Below the pieces are notes generated by a model. It worked only from the letters and a program-made list of their open reading frames with translations, did no database searches and was not told the DNA's origin. Positions 12,358-24,060 of a DNA stretch of 64,000 bases are shown piece after piece (within the stretch, counting starts at the first letter, position 1; each line of letters opens with the position of its first letter). The stretch covers positions 10,496,001 to 10,560,000 of the forward strand of contig NC_135155.1 in NCBI RefSeq assembly GCF_050948215.1, written 5' to 3'. A program made the position numbers and the translations under genes. The stretch comes from Halictus rubicundus. Lineage: Eukaryota; Arthropoda; Insecta; Hymenoptera; Halictidae.

Positions 12358-12521
12358 GTTTACAGCAAATCTCAAATTTCATGATTTTTATAGGATTTAA
12401 AATTACGTTTCTAATCATTTTTCAGTAGGGAAGAGAATTGCAGCTCTCTGTTGCAGCGATCATCCTACGATGCATCCAATAATACACCCTTCGTATCACC
12501 TGACGACTCGCCAATAAGAAG

Positions 12522-12571
12522 TACACTCGATATATGTCCAAAACATGGGCCTAACCAGGGACATATATCAT
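12522..12571. mobile_element. Family D internal-deletion remnant
   Basis: ACTCGATATATGTCC and GGACATATATC are inverted and separated by a short core (ACATGGGCCTAACCA) that matches the left inner part of family D. It looks like a copy reduced to its two ends. Confidence 0.45.
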
Positions 12572-13219
12572 AACGCTATTTCGAACAGCAACTAGTCTCC
12601 TGTATTCGAAACCTTGTATATTCGATCGCTTCATCTACACTATCGTAACTCTCAATATTATCCAGCACCTGGTACGGCATTTGAAACATTTGTTAGCAAT
12701 AAACAATTTCGCCCTTTTCAGATTAGATCAGGAGACGTGAAGCGCCGAACGGATGTGAATGATTTGTCTTGAGAACGCGATATACAGGTAGCTACCGCGC
12801 GTTTCTCATTCTCGTTCTAACTATTCTCAAGAGACAGCCGGGTTGTTGTTTATGCCGTCTGGCAATCATCTGGCAGAGAAAGACCTACGCAGCCAGCGGG
12901 TTCGAGGTTGTTTGAAGTGGTTGCGTTATTCATTAGCAGCAGTGTTGGAGCACGTAGCCCCGAACAGCGTTAACGGGATTACGAATAGGCGTAGTAGGTA
13001 TCGCAGAGTTAATTCGCATTTCTCTTGTACACGGAGCCGCGTGCATACGACGCATGAGAGGGGCTGGGGTATTTACCTGGATAGCATAGTCCTGCGGTAA
13101 GCAACGGGAGCTACGAATAAGAAGTCGCAGCCCGCCGGAGAGCCCGTCTCGCGCGTCTGCGAGCGTGCGACGGAAAAACACGGAACCAGTAAACCACGTA
13201 TCCGTCCGAAGAATCGAAA
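12572..13219. other. Stretch without recognised gene
   Basis: Unique DNA becoming CpG-rich after 13020. An open frame at 12843-13100 (+) has no recognised domain. Confidence 0.45.
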
Positions 13220-13239
13220 CGATGCATCGCGATGCATCG
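13220..13239. other. Perfect 20-bp palindrome
   Basis: CGATGCATCG is followed directly by CGATGCATCG. Because the 10-mer is itself self-complementary, the 20-mer is both a tandem repeat and a perfect palindrome. A further GATGCG follows. Confidence 0.8.
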
Positions 13240-13320
13240 ATGCGCTACCGACCCGGTGCATCGTCCCGAGTGTATCGAAGGAAACCTGGACTTGGAGTCT
13301 AGACTTCGGGAAAAGAGAGA

Positions 13321-13358
13321 AGCAGACAGACATACAGACATACAGACAGACAGAGAGA
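13321..13358. repeat. Imperfect ACAGACAT microsatellite
   Basis: Repeated CAGACA and TACAGACA units over about 38 bp. Confidence 0.8.
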
Positions 13359-13709
13359 TGGCATGGAGGGCAACGAACCACGTGGAAGAACCTTTAAAGC
13401 CCATGGAAACTAACGCGGCCGGGTCGAGGACAGCCGGCTGACGCTGAATTCGATTCAATCGCGCCGGATTCGAACGAGTAATATCGTTGCGGAGTTCGAA
13501 TCGCGTTAACGATCGGGCTCCTTGTCCTTGCAGCCGGTAACGACCGGATTGTTAGACCGAATGAAATCGATCGACAGGATCGTCTAATTAAATTGAACCT
13601 CTTCGTCCCACCTTTTCTCCGACATCTCGGTCCCCTAACGCAGTAATTAAAAGGAACTTCCTATAATTTCCATCGTTGCCCGCCCACGCACCACCCTCCT
13701 CTCTCCCCC

Positions 13710-13719
13710 TTTCTCTTTA

Positions 13720-13765
<46 letters not shown>
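13710..13765. repeat. (CT)n microsatellite
   Basis: A pure CT run from about 13729, preceded by imperfect CT/CTTT units. Confidence 0.95.
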
Positions 13766-13768
<3 letters not shown>

Positions 13769-13908
13769 CGCACCCTACGACGTCGTTCCGTAACAAGTCT
13801 CCGAGAGTTTCGCCGGGTCCTTCGTTGCCCAAATCCTGCGGAGTCCCTTGAAACTATTCGACGCGCCTAACAACCGGGCACGAGAATATTTGCCGGGATG
13901 CAACCACC

Positions 13909-13932
13909 CACACGCGCGCACACACACACACC
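13909..13932. repeat. Short (CA)n/(CG)n microsatellite
   Basis: ACACGCGCGCACACACACAC embedded in CpG-rich sequence. Confidence 0.8.
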
Positions 13933-14369
13933 CGGACACGAGCAGGCTGCCGTGTAACGCGATACACGCTCGGATAAAATCTCGAGCACACCTGGGCCGA
14001 ATGTATCGCGTGGTGGCCAAAAGAACCAAGGGGGCGAGGATGTCTGCCGTTTTTCGGCACTTTCGAACACGGGATATTGGGCGAAGTCTTCCTTTTCTCT
14101 GCGTGGATATTCGATACCGATTTCGGTCGTCGACTACCGCTTACGAAAGGATGGGTATCAGTGTGTCCGCTGTAGACTCTGCTGTGCTGTGAGGTCATTT
14201 ACAGTCGATAGTTTATGCTGTTCCAATATAAAATAAGGAACATTTAAAGCAGCGCATTTAAAGAACTTCGCTACACGACAGTGTCGTACGTGTCTACAAC
14301 AACATGGATCATATTTCGAACATTTGATGCGAATTTTTCACGAAATCGTTTGCATTTATTTAGTCAAGG
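13933..14369. other. Stretch without recognised gene
   Basis: Unique DNA. Open frames on both strands at 13.85-14.2 kb overlap each other and the microsatellites and are not recognised. Confidence 0.45.
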
Positions 14370-14728
14370 TTCCCGAATTGAATGTAATCTCGAGTCTTAA
14401 TAATGAACACAAGTCATTATCACCGATTCAAACAGACTGTACATTTCCGGTTGAAATTTTCATTTCCTTGCCTTCAAGGTCATCCGAAGGTCGTGGTATA
14501 CTAGGTCGTTGAATTCGACTTGATACGGACTATAATACTGTTAAGTCAAAAATACAAAGTGCCATTTAAAGAAGTGAAGGTGACCTTGACTAAAAAAAAT
14601 TTTTTCGAACTTTTTTTATTGCAATGTATAGCCAATCGAAAACTGATCAACTTTTGTTTAAAATATTTGTTTGTCAGATTATCGCAAGTGCTTGAAAAAT
14701 CGTCAAAAGTGTTACGTGGGACACCCTG
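14370..14728. mobile_element. TA-flanked fold-back family M, copy M7 with one clear end
   Basis: The right end, ACGTGGGACACCCTG, is followed by TA (14729-14730). The interior shares ACATTTCC, GAAGGTCG and GGTCGTTGAATTCG with the 11.9-12.4 kb copy. The left limit is approximate because the left terminus is decayed. An 89-codon frame inside it is incidental. Confidence 0.6.
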
Positions 14729-14730
14729 TA

Positions 14731-16327
14731 TATGGGTCACGATTATTTTTCTGATCTACTTCTCTGAAACAATTGATACAGCAGCGTAATGAAACCTAAT
14801 TAAAACAAGACCATTTCAATGAAAGATTCTGAGACAATCGCTGCAATTGCTGATACACTTGATCTTCTTTAGATCCTCGCTATGAGCTTTAATTCATCAT
14901 TGTCGACCATCTTCGTCAGAAGTCATTATATGTAGAGTACTATTTTATGTGAACGAAGATCCGCATTTCAACGGACAGCAGACAAACAGCGTACGGTCCA
15001 GCATACAATGTGTTAATTGTGTTACTCCGGATGCCATACCGTAATTAGCAGTGCGGAGATGCGGCAATTTCAACGCAATTTTAAACGTGTTTGATTACAA
15101 TAGAGCGTCAAGTGTTGAATATTTTCATTACCCGCTCAACGAGTTAGGCGTAAGTAGTAGATTATAAGAATGAGCTGCCCTAACTTTGTTGGTCATCTAG
15201 CCATAAGGTGTAATAAGGGTGATTATTGCCAATCGCGTTATTGCGGTGAAACCGTATATTAGCGAAGGGTTTACTAGGGTTATTAAAATAATTACGCGGA
15301 GCAGGTCATGCGCTGGTCATTGGTGACCTCCACTGTAGGAAGCATGTTAATATTTCATAGATCCAACCTAGATCTAATAGAATTTTTTACTTCGTGCCCT
15401 TTTTAAATCGATGTTTAAAACAATACAAAATTTAAGCTTCACTCTGCTAGTAAATGTACCGCAAATTCTAAATAGTAGTATTTATTGTTTGGTATTTATT
15501 TGGCACACGGGTACCAAAAGATCACCAGCCTAAATAATTATGGGCATCACACAGATCTTCTAGCTTTAATTTCCCATAAAATACACTTGAAAATTCGACC
15601 GGAAACAGATTAAAAACAAAATTAGAGAATGTTCGATTTTTTCACATGGATTTTTCCACATTTCAAGTGACAAAAACGTTGTCGAACATTTATTTCACAT
15701 AATGCAGCACTAAAATTATGTTATAAAAAATCACAAAACAAAGAACACGAAGTTTTGAACAAAAAGTACCAAAATTCCATTCACACTCGGAAATGTCGGC
15801 ACAAGAAACGTTAGGAAACCGTGATACATATTTCGAGGATATCGAATATATCGAATACGTTGAATATAGAATGTAACAAATAGAAGAACGGGCCGAGTAT
15901 GAATCTATTTTAGGATATGAACGGTCCAAGCGAGAGAGATTGCGAGGAGACAGAAAATAAAGAAGACGAGCGAGCGTAGTGATGAAACGTTCCGCCCTTT
16001 ATCGATTCTTGCACTGGTGCACATTCAATTAAAAACTGTAGAATGTTTGCTGTGATGGCCGAGGAACCGGCGTTTCACGACGTTCCATTAAATTGCACTA
16101 TCTACGTTCCACCTTGAACTTTGTCGGGAGCCGCCTCGGTAATGTCGACGTTACAGCGAATCCATTTACGTGACAAGTCTAATGTAACGTGACCCGGCAC
16201 CGTGCGGCATTACACCAGCCAGAAACTCACTGGCCACGAAGTGTTTCGCCGTAATGGCACCTGCGACGATAATTGATACGGTCGCAATCAACCACGCCCC
16301 CTGACACAAGAACAGCTGTGCGCACGC
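14731..16327. other. Stretch without recognised gene
   Basis: AT-rich to mixed unique DNA. I see no repeat, exon or RNA gene. Confidence 0.5.
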
Positions 16328-16328
16328 A

Positions 16329-16790
16329 AAAATAGGAACAGCTTTATTCTGCTCGTGTCAAAATAGGAACAGCTTTGTACAGTGGTGCGCAATTAACGGC
16401 AGTGGGAACTAGTGATTTTTAAGACCCATTTTTTAATGAGAAGAATTGAACTAAAATAAAACACTTCAGATCCCGAAACGCCTAGTCCCATATTTCCAAT
16501 GGTTATTCCAAAGAAATAAATCATCTGTTTTCACTGCCGTCACCCGAGAAGCGCCGCTTAAGCGTCCGCATTTGGGGCCGAATGCGGACACTTAAGCGGG
16601 CAGTGACTTCAACTGACGGGAGGAGACGTGTGGTAGTGAGATATACGAGGTCCCATTTTATCGGAAATGGGGGGGGGGGGATAAAGTGTACACTTAAAAG
16701 TGGGCTTAAGTGTGCACTACTGTACACCGCATGCGCTAAAATAGGAGCAACTTTATTCCGCGTGCGAAAAATAAAAACAGCTTTACTCCA
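16329..16790. repeat. Paired 31-bp direct repeats around a hairpin and oligo-G tract
   Basis: AAAATAGGAACAGCTT occurs at 16329 and 16360 (period 31) and as variants at 16738 and 16768 (period 30). Between the two pairs are a 19-bp stem with one mismatch (16554-16572 with 16581-16599, loop about 8 nt), a run of 12 G (16669-16680) and further CACTTAAG/CTTAAGTG motifs. The element type is not recognised. Confidence 0.7.
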
Positions 16791-17452
16791 CGAGCGAGCC
16801 CAGCGAGGCGAGAATTGTGCCGATTCCGCGCGGCCACGGAGGATAATTTAATTACTCAGAAATCTAATTTCCGCCGCGGCCATTCCTCATCTGCCTCGTT
16901 TCACTGGGCCCCGATGCGATGGCGCGGATTTGAGAAATCGATTCGTGGGATATGTCCAGCGCCGCTTCATAATATCGCCGCTCCGCCGGGCGAGACGCAA
17001 TGCTTGCTAAGCAGATTTTCCTGTCTGAGCCACAGACTAGTATTGTTGCGTTATGGGGGCCAGGGTTGTTCCTCGATCCTTCGAGGACACACGATGCCCG
17101 TTGCCACCGCGGAAATAGAATCTAGTCGCTTGCGAGCTACCCGCGATAACGCACACCAACGATCTTCATGTATTTCGTTCCGTAGGTGTCTGCACTGTTT
17201 CTCTGAGTATAGGAATTCTTAACGTTGCGCAATATATTTCTTTTATCGGCGTACTCCAGCACATATCTGAAACAAAGTGTTCCAATACGGAGTTAATATA
17301 AAAATGCTATCTTCCCAATTTTTCTAAGGCATCTGTATGTTTTCGATTTTTTAATCGACACATTTCTATATGCACATGAGATCTTGGGAATCTGCGAGCT
17401 CAAGTGGCTTATCTGAAACATCGGGTCCATATTGTACTTCCGGTAGAATATA
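16791..17452. other. Stretch without recognised gene
   Basis: CpG-rich DNA with a 135-codon frame (16815-17222, +) that has no recognisable domain. Confidence 0.45.
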
Positions 17453-17490
17453 CAGTGGTTCCTGTCTATATATGGCCTCTATAGTCGCGC
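17453..17490 (+). mobile_element. Possible pogo-like terminus, solo
   Basis: TACAGTGGTTCCTGTCTATA resembles the CAGTG..TYCTCGATATA ends of family D, with TA in front. No partner end was found. Confidence 0.25.
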
Positions 17491-17735
17491 TTTGACCACC
17501 TCGTAATCACAGTGCCATCAGCAACGTGTCTCGAACAAAGAGGATATGACGAGACAGTGGCTGTACCATAGTAGGTTCTAGGTACACTTGCATCGGGTAT
17601 ATCCGTAGTCGAGGAGAAGAGAATATTAAAAATTCAAAAGTCCTGTAGTCTTTATACTCTTACTGAAATATATAATTGAACAACAATTTCGAAACATTGC
17701 ACGCGAGTTGGAATGGTAACTGCGGTCCATCTTAA

Positions 17736-17938
17736 CACTAAACCTACCAGGGTCAAAATGACCGGTTTTCTATTTCGCAATTATTGATATTATAAAAACG
17801 TTTTCATAGGAAATTACTAAATTAACTTCTTCATTTAAGCACATATTGTAATGAAAATCGTACAAATTTTAAACAAATTCAATCTTCTGCCTTCGATAAG
17901 ACGTTTCACTTTTATATGTTTTGTGCTTAGGTTTAGTG
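17736..17938 (+). mobile_element. TTAA-flanked MITE family A, copy A1 (203 bp)
   Basis: The termini are CACTAAACCTACC and GCTTAGGTTTAGTG, with TTAA on both sides (17732-17735 and 17939-17942). Just inside the left end is GGTCAAAATGACCGGT, a motif shared with the longer A copies. The TTAA target is characteristic of piggyBac-type transposition. The element is non-coding and shares its interior with the truncated copy at 31.0 kb. Confidence 0.85.
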
Positions 17939-17942
17939 TTAA

Positions 17943-18827
17943 TTTCTGAAAATGTTCGAATTTCGCGAACATTGCACGATGGTTAAACGATTTTCCGACG
18001 ATTCGCCAGAGACGCGCGGAGCCGGGCAACTCGAATGTCTGGAACTCGTATAAGCCGGTGCGCATTATGAATTTACTGTCGCGGTGGAACGGCCTGGTTC
18101 CTTCTTTTTCCGCGGCGGCGCGGCGGAAACGGCCGCGAAGGGAAACCTCGAGCCATTGAATGGCCGGGCGAGCTCGCAGTTGCCCGCGACTAAATCGCGC
18201 GGGTCTATTTCTCCTCGCGCGCATTACACACTCGTATTTCAACTCCGCGCGGCACGCTCGATTACTGATTTAGCAGCGCATGAATAACCTTCGAGTGGAA
18301 TAGCGTTTTCGAGAAGCAGCTTGGATCCCGGCCGCCGCCACGCCTATCCATCGGGAGTTTGCACGTAGCGGGGCAACGGTGCGTGCATGTGGCCGGCTCT
18401 CCGGCAGAGAGCTTCACACGTGAGCGATTACACGTGATTATGCCTGGCGCGATTCCGTTCCCGTCGACAGATCGAAAAACGACCAGACGAACCGCCGCCG
18501 CCGAGCGATGCCAGAGAACACCGGGAGAACCGTGCGATGCGTGCCGGTGAAAAGGGCCGGAAGGACGCGCGGTTTCTTCCTTTGTGTTTAGACGACCGTG
18601 CCCGGCGAGCGGTTAAAGGACGAATCGGACAGGTGCTCGCAGTCTCGCGCGAGAAAGCGATACAAATCGATTCGAATAAAAATGACTTCAACGGTGGCCG
18701 TAAGCGGCGACAACGATTCACTATAGGATTCCCAGATTAGATTACGCTCGAGATTAAACTACGGCTCAACGAATTGCTCCGGAGAGCTAATGCTAGCAAG
18801 GCAAATGAATTACTCTGGAGATCGAAG
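17943..18827. other. Stretch without recognised gene, GC-rich
   Basis: 18000-18700 is CpG-rich with many short open frames on both strands and two ACACGTGA motifs (18417-18440). It could be regulatory. No exon is supported. Confidence 0.4.
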
Positions 18828-18831
18828 TTAA

Positions 18832-19359
18832 CACTGAACCTACCACCGCCGGTCAAATTGACCTTTTCAAACGTCTGCGTACCCTTTCGTACATACAACA
18901 TTGTCACATTCATCTTTACGACGTTTTCTTAATGTATACAACGTATTTTTCAGTATTTATTTCTCGTTTTATTTTATTTTTTTCAAGAAGTATATGTAAC
19001 TTGTCCTACCTGCCGCAGCCGGTCAATTTGACCGCACGAGATAATATGGAATTTACTATTCTAAACCTAAACAATCAGTACAAAAGAAAGGCTATTCTCT
19101 ATGTGGCATGGCAAACTCGAAATAAATGAGCCGCCTTATTGAATGAGACGCTATCAAGTTACGCACGTGCTTGGTTGATAATACTGTTTCATGGTAAATG
19201 CATCCAGACCGCAAAGGTGGACGACACAGTAGAATTTTATAAATCGAGGAGGGAGCATCGCAGTATTTTTTGTATAATTGCAATTATATGAAAATAAATT
19301 TGTATCGTGATTTTATGTTCATCTACTAATTCATTCAGCAACAAATTGACTGTTACCTA
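18832..19359 (+). mobile_element. TTAA-flanked family A, long copy A2, right side lost
   Basis: TTAA (18828-18831) is followed by CACTGAACCTACC. The next 528 bp align without large gaps to the reverse complement of 54680-55299. Similarity stops at 19359, where a Tc1-like terminus begins, and the remaining roughly 90 bp of A are not found downstream. A 65-codon frame (18932-19129) is partly preserved in the other copy, but I do not recognise it as transposase. Confidence 0.8.
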
Positions 19360-19386
19360 CACTACCGCTCAAAAGTATCCGGACAC
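19360..19386 (+). mobile_element. Tc1-like terminus inserted in A2
   Basis: CACTACCGCTCAAAAGTATC followed by CGGACAC has the form of Tc1-like inverted repeats (CACTaCCGgTCAAAAGT). It starts directly after a TA (19358-19359). No opposite end is seen, so the element was truncated together with the end of A2. Confidence 0.6.
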
Positions 19387-19562
19387 GACAGCGTAGCGTT
19401 ATGGATCAGCAACTATCATGCTCAAGTATATAAAAACGTGCGCTCCCACAAATTATTATCAGTCCTCCGGGAACTGCCGGGGTTGACGGATCCTCCGGGA
19501 GCTCGAAGGAGTCGCAGGGCACCTCTGCAACACCAGGGGGACTTTTGTAAGAACCCCGTGTA

Positions 19563-19600
19563 TATTGGTGGATACTGGTGGATACTGGTGGATACTGGTG
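19563..19600. repeat. 10-bp minisatellite
   Basis: Three perfect tandem copies of GGTGGATACT and a decayed fourth (GGTGAAAATC). Confidence 0.85.
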
Positions 19601-20884
19601 AAAATCGGTGGACTCTGCTGGACAAAGGTAGACGTCCATCATTTTCTCTTTCTCCCGCAGCATCTCATCCCCAGTTTCTTTTCACCTTACCCTCGTCCTT
19701 ACCCTTTGTCAGCCCCTTCCATCCCTAGATACGGTCCTACTCTTACCTAGATCGAATTCTCCTCCTCCTTTCCCTTCGCGAATATTCGAATAGCGTTTTC
19801 AATGTGTTCCCGATGGAATTTCCAAGCGTTTGAAGCGCAAAATTAAAGTTAGAAGAATGCGCTTTACGACAGCGTCGCTTAGAGTCGCCGGAAACCACGA
19901 AGTCACGTCGAAATTGCGAGGAAAACGGTTTTCAAAATTTTCCAAAGATCGAGAAGCTTGAAATCGCGTTGTCAATGTGTTCCCGAGGGAATTTTCGAGC
20001 TTTCAAGGCGTGAAATTAAAGCTACAGGAATGCACTTCGCGGAAACCAGGAATTCTCGTCGAAAAAATGCACGAAACCACATCAACAGTTAAATGAAGGA
20101 TGAATAAGAACTATGTCAAAGTTCACGGGATTTTATCGGTTACGCTTTCGCGACGAATAAGGTTTATAATTTTGTTATCGCTTTACGGTTTGCCGGGATT
20201 TTATTGTTGAACCGGAACGCCTCGAGTTAGCACGAATGCCACGGTTGTCCTCGAACAGGGAGGAAGTCAGAGATCGTCAGTGTTCTGTGACTTCTAAACT
20301 AAGCGTCGCGATTAGGAACGGTAACTATAGCAAACAAACCGTTCGAGCGTAAACTACGCGCGACTTGAGGCGCGCCCCTCAGCACGGTGGATCATATTTT
20401 ACACCTGGAGTGCGCGTGTAACGCGATTAAATTCGACGTTGCCTCCGCCGCGTATTCCGCCGTGTTACGTTTAATCGATTTCGTGTATAATTAGCGAAAG
20501 CACGCGTCTCGGCTTGCTAATAATAATGGTAAACTGTAATACCTTTGAACGCGTCCGCGTAACCGGCGACGATAACAAAGACACGATAGACACGCTTCTA
20601 ACTAGGAAATCTGCTAACGTGTACATAATGTTAATTAAGCAGCCGTGCGGCGTCGTGTCGTTCTATTTGACGCGCCTGTTTCCACGATTCCCAATTTCAT
20701 CTAGCCGTCTGCATAACCCGCGCCGAATTAGCTCGTCATATACGCATCCTGCGCTGATAATTCGATCCCCAATACGATTGAAAATTTCCTTTTCATTATC
20801 ATTTCAATCAATTATCGATTCACTCGATCATACAGGCTATCCGGCGACAGTCTGCCTAAGCTACATTTAGAACGGAGTAAATGA
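19601..20884. other. Stretch without recognised gene
   Basis: Mixed DNA. Two similar sentences, CAATGTGTTCCCGAKGGAAT at about 19800 and 19974, suggest a weak local duplication with period about 174 bp. There is no exon. Confidence 0.45.
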
Positions 20885-21133
20885 CCTTGAATGACCTTGG
20901 ACGAAAAAAGCGTTATAAGTCGGTGCATTCATCTCGGGATGGGCTACACGCTTGCCCAAATTAAAACATTCAGTTCTGTATAAAAAAATAAGCAGAGGTC
21001 ACCTTGAAATATAGGAAGCTCGTCCACCTAGATTACTGACTCCCATAATATGTCTCCCCCGGAAACCGAGTAAGTATTATTTGAAATAGTGGTTTAATAA
21101 TAATAATAGTTACAAGGGAAACTTCAATTGGGA
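20885..21133. mobile_element. Fold-back family M, decayed copy M5
   Basis: It shares AAGCTCGTCCACCTAGA, CATAATATGTCTCCC, AAACCGAGTAAG and TTATTTGAAATA with the 56.25-56.63 kb copy, and GACCTTGAATGACCTTGG with its centre. The right end GGGACTCCCTACA looks like a decayed GGGACACCCTGTA. The left end is missing. Confidence 0.5.
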
Positions 21134-21136
21134 CTC

Positions 21137-22587
21137 CCTACAGAGGAAAATGTTTCCGTCCCTACGAGAAACATTTAAATTCCCGTTCGTTGCACGCACG
21201 TTGCGATTCGTCGCCGTGTTAAACGGACAAACGAATTCATCGAATCGCGTCATCCTACGCGAGCGGGTTTTCAATTTCAGTAATTGCGAAATAAAAAGCT
21301 GGAGTGTAGCGTCCAGGTGAAGTTCTTCGGGACGCGATGCTCGCAATCCGGGACAGAGATCGAAGCGTGTCGTGTCAAGCGACGATTTCCGGACGTTAAT
21401 TTCCTTTCGTGAAATATAAATCGTTCGGATGACGGCCGATGAAAACGGGGGGTTCCGAGTCGTGTGTCGATGCGAAAAGTGCGCATCGTACGTGCGGATG
21501 CGTACGAATGCAACGAGCTTGCTGAGGTCGCCTAAGACCGGCGCGCGGGGGTGTGGGGTGCCAACGTGCACCGGGGGTTAGCGTGGACCACTTAGCAGAC
21601 TGGCGACGGGCCAACTGCAATCCCTGCACACAGGCACGCCAAGCTTCCTGCATTTTAAACGCACCTGGACGACTTCCGCCATTAATAGATTATCCAACCA
21701 GCGTTCGCCCTGGTCCTCGTGTTGCTCCACGCGCGGACCGTTCGAGTATCGAGGAGAGATTTATCGTTCTGCTCGGGGATTCAGATTTTTCGAAGGAGAA
21801 ACGGTTCCTTGTCCTCGCCGATGCACTCGACCCGAGGCCGGTCGGTTGATACAATATTAAAAGGTGAATAATGCCGGGTCATTTGCATCGAGGATCCCTC
21901 TCGCGCGGTTTTTACCTCTTCCAGACGAACAAGCCACATAAATTTTCGATGAATGGCCTCGCAGCACATGCTTAGCGATGTCCGTTAAAAAATGACATAG
22001 CGCCTCACCTGTTGCGCCGGGAATAGGAACGTCCAGCGTTTTACTTAATCCTACGGCTAAAGAGCTCGCCGGAAGACCTTCGTGTTCACGAACACGGCCC
22101 ATTAAATAATATCCCGCAATCTGGCGGAACGATGCGTCGCGCCCTTTGTCTTCCCGATCTGATTAACCGGCGCCATCCTGCATCCGGCTGTTTGCAGGCT
22201 TTTTATCTAATTGAGCGCCACGGACACGGCTCGCGGGAGAATGTCGCGCTTTGAAGGATTTAAACGCGTTATATAATGAATTCCGGAGAAGCGGCCGCGA
22301 TCGCGGCGAAATAAAATACCGCGCGTTGAAAAATTCATCGTACAGACCCGAGGAAACTCGATGTTGACAAGAAGTTTCACCGACTGCAATCTAATTGTAA
22401 AATAGACAGCGACAGGAGCTCTGTGGTTCATGGTCGCATAGAAACACTCTCGAGGACGAACGAAAATACGTAATCGTTGCTATGATCCCAACAGATGAAA
22501 ATCTGTATTTGTTAAATGGTATAGGCTTCCGTGGAAAATATTTTCAGTCTGTGGCATGAAACATTAAATAGTCACATTGCAAAGAAA
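21137..22587. other. Stretch without recognised gene
   Basis: It is CpG-rich, especially 21430-21750, with overlapping open frames on both strands up to 153 codons and no recognised domain. 22100-22330 alternates AT-rich homeodomain-like sites with CG-rich blocks. Confidence 0.4.
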
Positions 22588-22589
22588 TA

Positions 22590-22775
22590 CAGTGAATGCT
22601 CGATATATGTCAACAACACGGGTCCTGCCAGCGTCGTGTATCGTACAGGAGACATACCCGAGTTATGTTTACACTCCTCGGTGTCCGAGGCCTCTCGAGC
22701 TTGGGGGAACCTCAATAAGTATACCCCGCGACGTTTATCATCCAGGCCTTGGCGACATATATAAAGATATCACTG
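22590..22775 (+). mobile_element. Pogo/Tigger-like MITE family D, copy D3
   Basis: A 186-bp element flanked by TA (22588-22589 and 22776-22777). Its termini are CAGTGAATGCTCGATATATG and ATAAAGATATCACTG, with the full family core. Confidence 0.85.
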
Positions 22776-22777
22776 TA

Positions 22778-23469
22778 CATCTTACAAGACTGGAATTTAC
22801 TAAGATTTACATTGTCCTAGAAAAGAAAATGGATGACTATTCACCTTGGGGAACGTATAAGACTTAGAGACAACTTCGAGGAGTATGTTGGACTTTTGTT
22901 TGACTATATTTTGAACGATGGGGAACGCCGCTAACTCTTGGGATTTGTAATTATGAGAATATCGAAAAATAGAAAATAATAATAATGAGAAAACCATCGA
23001 GTGCGAGTAACAAATGCAGAAACTGGGTGGTGATAGAAAGCGATCGACACACGAGCAGGTTGGTACACAGTGGAAAATTTGGGTAACGGCCACGCCCGTA
23101 CCCTCGATATCGAATAATTCATCAATTCTTACGTCGGCACGCACAAAACGAGCTCGTCAAGCCCGGCGCGGCGGTCCCCGACGGTATCCATGGAAATCAG
23201 GAGAAATTGTTGACTCAGAATCAACGCACAATGTCGGCTGATTCGCGAGATTGTGAACGGCGTCACGTGCTCGGTTTTATTAAAGAATATTCAACCGGGC
23301 TGGTTTTAAGCGGCAAACCTGCCCGCTGGATAAACTTAAGCGCGTACATTACGTGACAATCGAGCCACACCTGGTTCCAAACGGACCGCTTCAATCGTCG
23401 CGGCAATTCTTTTCCGAGCTTTCTTATTTTTTCTTCCCCGCCGTTCCCCGGGTTTTCAGCCGTGCAAAA
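22778..23469. other. Stretch without recognised gene
   Basis: Mixed DNA with no clear feature. Confidence 0.5.
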
Positions 23470-23500
23470 AGAGAAAGAGAGAAAGAGAGAGAGAGAGAGG
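23470..23500. repeat. (GA)n microsatellite
   Basis: GAAAGAGAGAAAG followed by a GA run. Confidence 0.9.
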
Positions 23501-23895
23501 GTTGGTGAAAGCAGCCGTTCGAGGGCTGCTTTATCGCGGCTCTCCTTTCTTCGTTTTCCATCTTCCGCTCCTTTTCACCGTTCCTTTGAGTCAACACGGA
23601 GCTTGCGCGGCGGGATCTACTCCCTCGCCTCCCTTCAATCAGCCTCTTCCATATTTATGCGCGGACGGGCACTCCTCGCGGAAAATTTCCTCGGAGTTCA
23701 AAACGGACTACATTATCATAATCTGTCGGAAGGTACGACACTGCCCGAGGACTCGGTGGCTTTAACGTAATTATTAATCAGAATCCGTGGAGATGACGCT
23801 GCGGGGAATTTAAGTCTCCCGCGCGCGATTCCCCTAATATGATTCCGATTATGAAAACCAGCCATCCCGGTATCTCGGCGGGGACATACGTGGCC

Positions 23896-23920
23896 GACGC
23901 GACGCGACGCGACGCGACGC
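23896..23920. repeat. (GACGC)5 pentanucleotide repeat
   Basis: Five perfect tandem GACGC units. The complementary motif (CGTCG)n recurs at 44556-44581. Confidence 0.9.
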
Positions 23921-24001
23921 GGAATCGAAAGATTACTCTCACCGTCCCCGTAAAAAGTCCGCGCTAAGGCGATCATTTTTCTATCGAGCTTATGATTTAT
24001 A

Positions 24002-24060
24002 CAGGGCGGTTCATCGGAGTAAAACCAACCGAACCTCGCTTTGAATTACGGAATCCGAAT
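24002..24060 (+). mobile_element. Family M left terminus, solo (M8)
   Basis: TA (24000-24001) followed by CAGGGCGGTTCATCGGAGTA resembles the CAGGGTGTTC ends of family M. A GATCAAGGTCG segment follows at about 24115. The other end is not found. Confidence 0.4.

Noticed and set aside
12893..13510. tRNA B-box-like GGTTCGAGG and AGTTCGAATC motifs
   Set aside because: No A-box at the right distance and no cloverleaf arms.
18932..19129. Peptide shared by two family A copies (QYKRKA region) as a transposase remnant
   Set aside because: Similarity follows from DNA similarity of the repeats; indels shift the frame and no DDE/DDD motif is visible.
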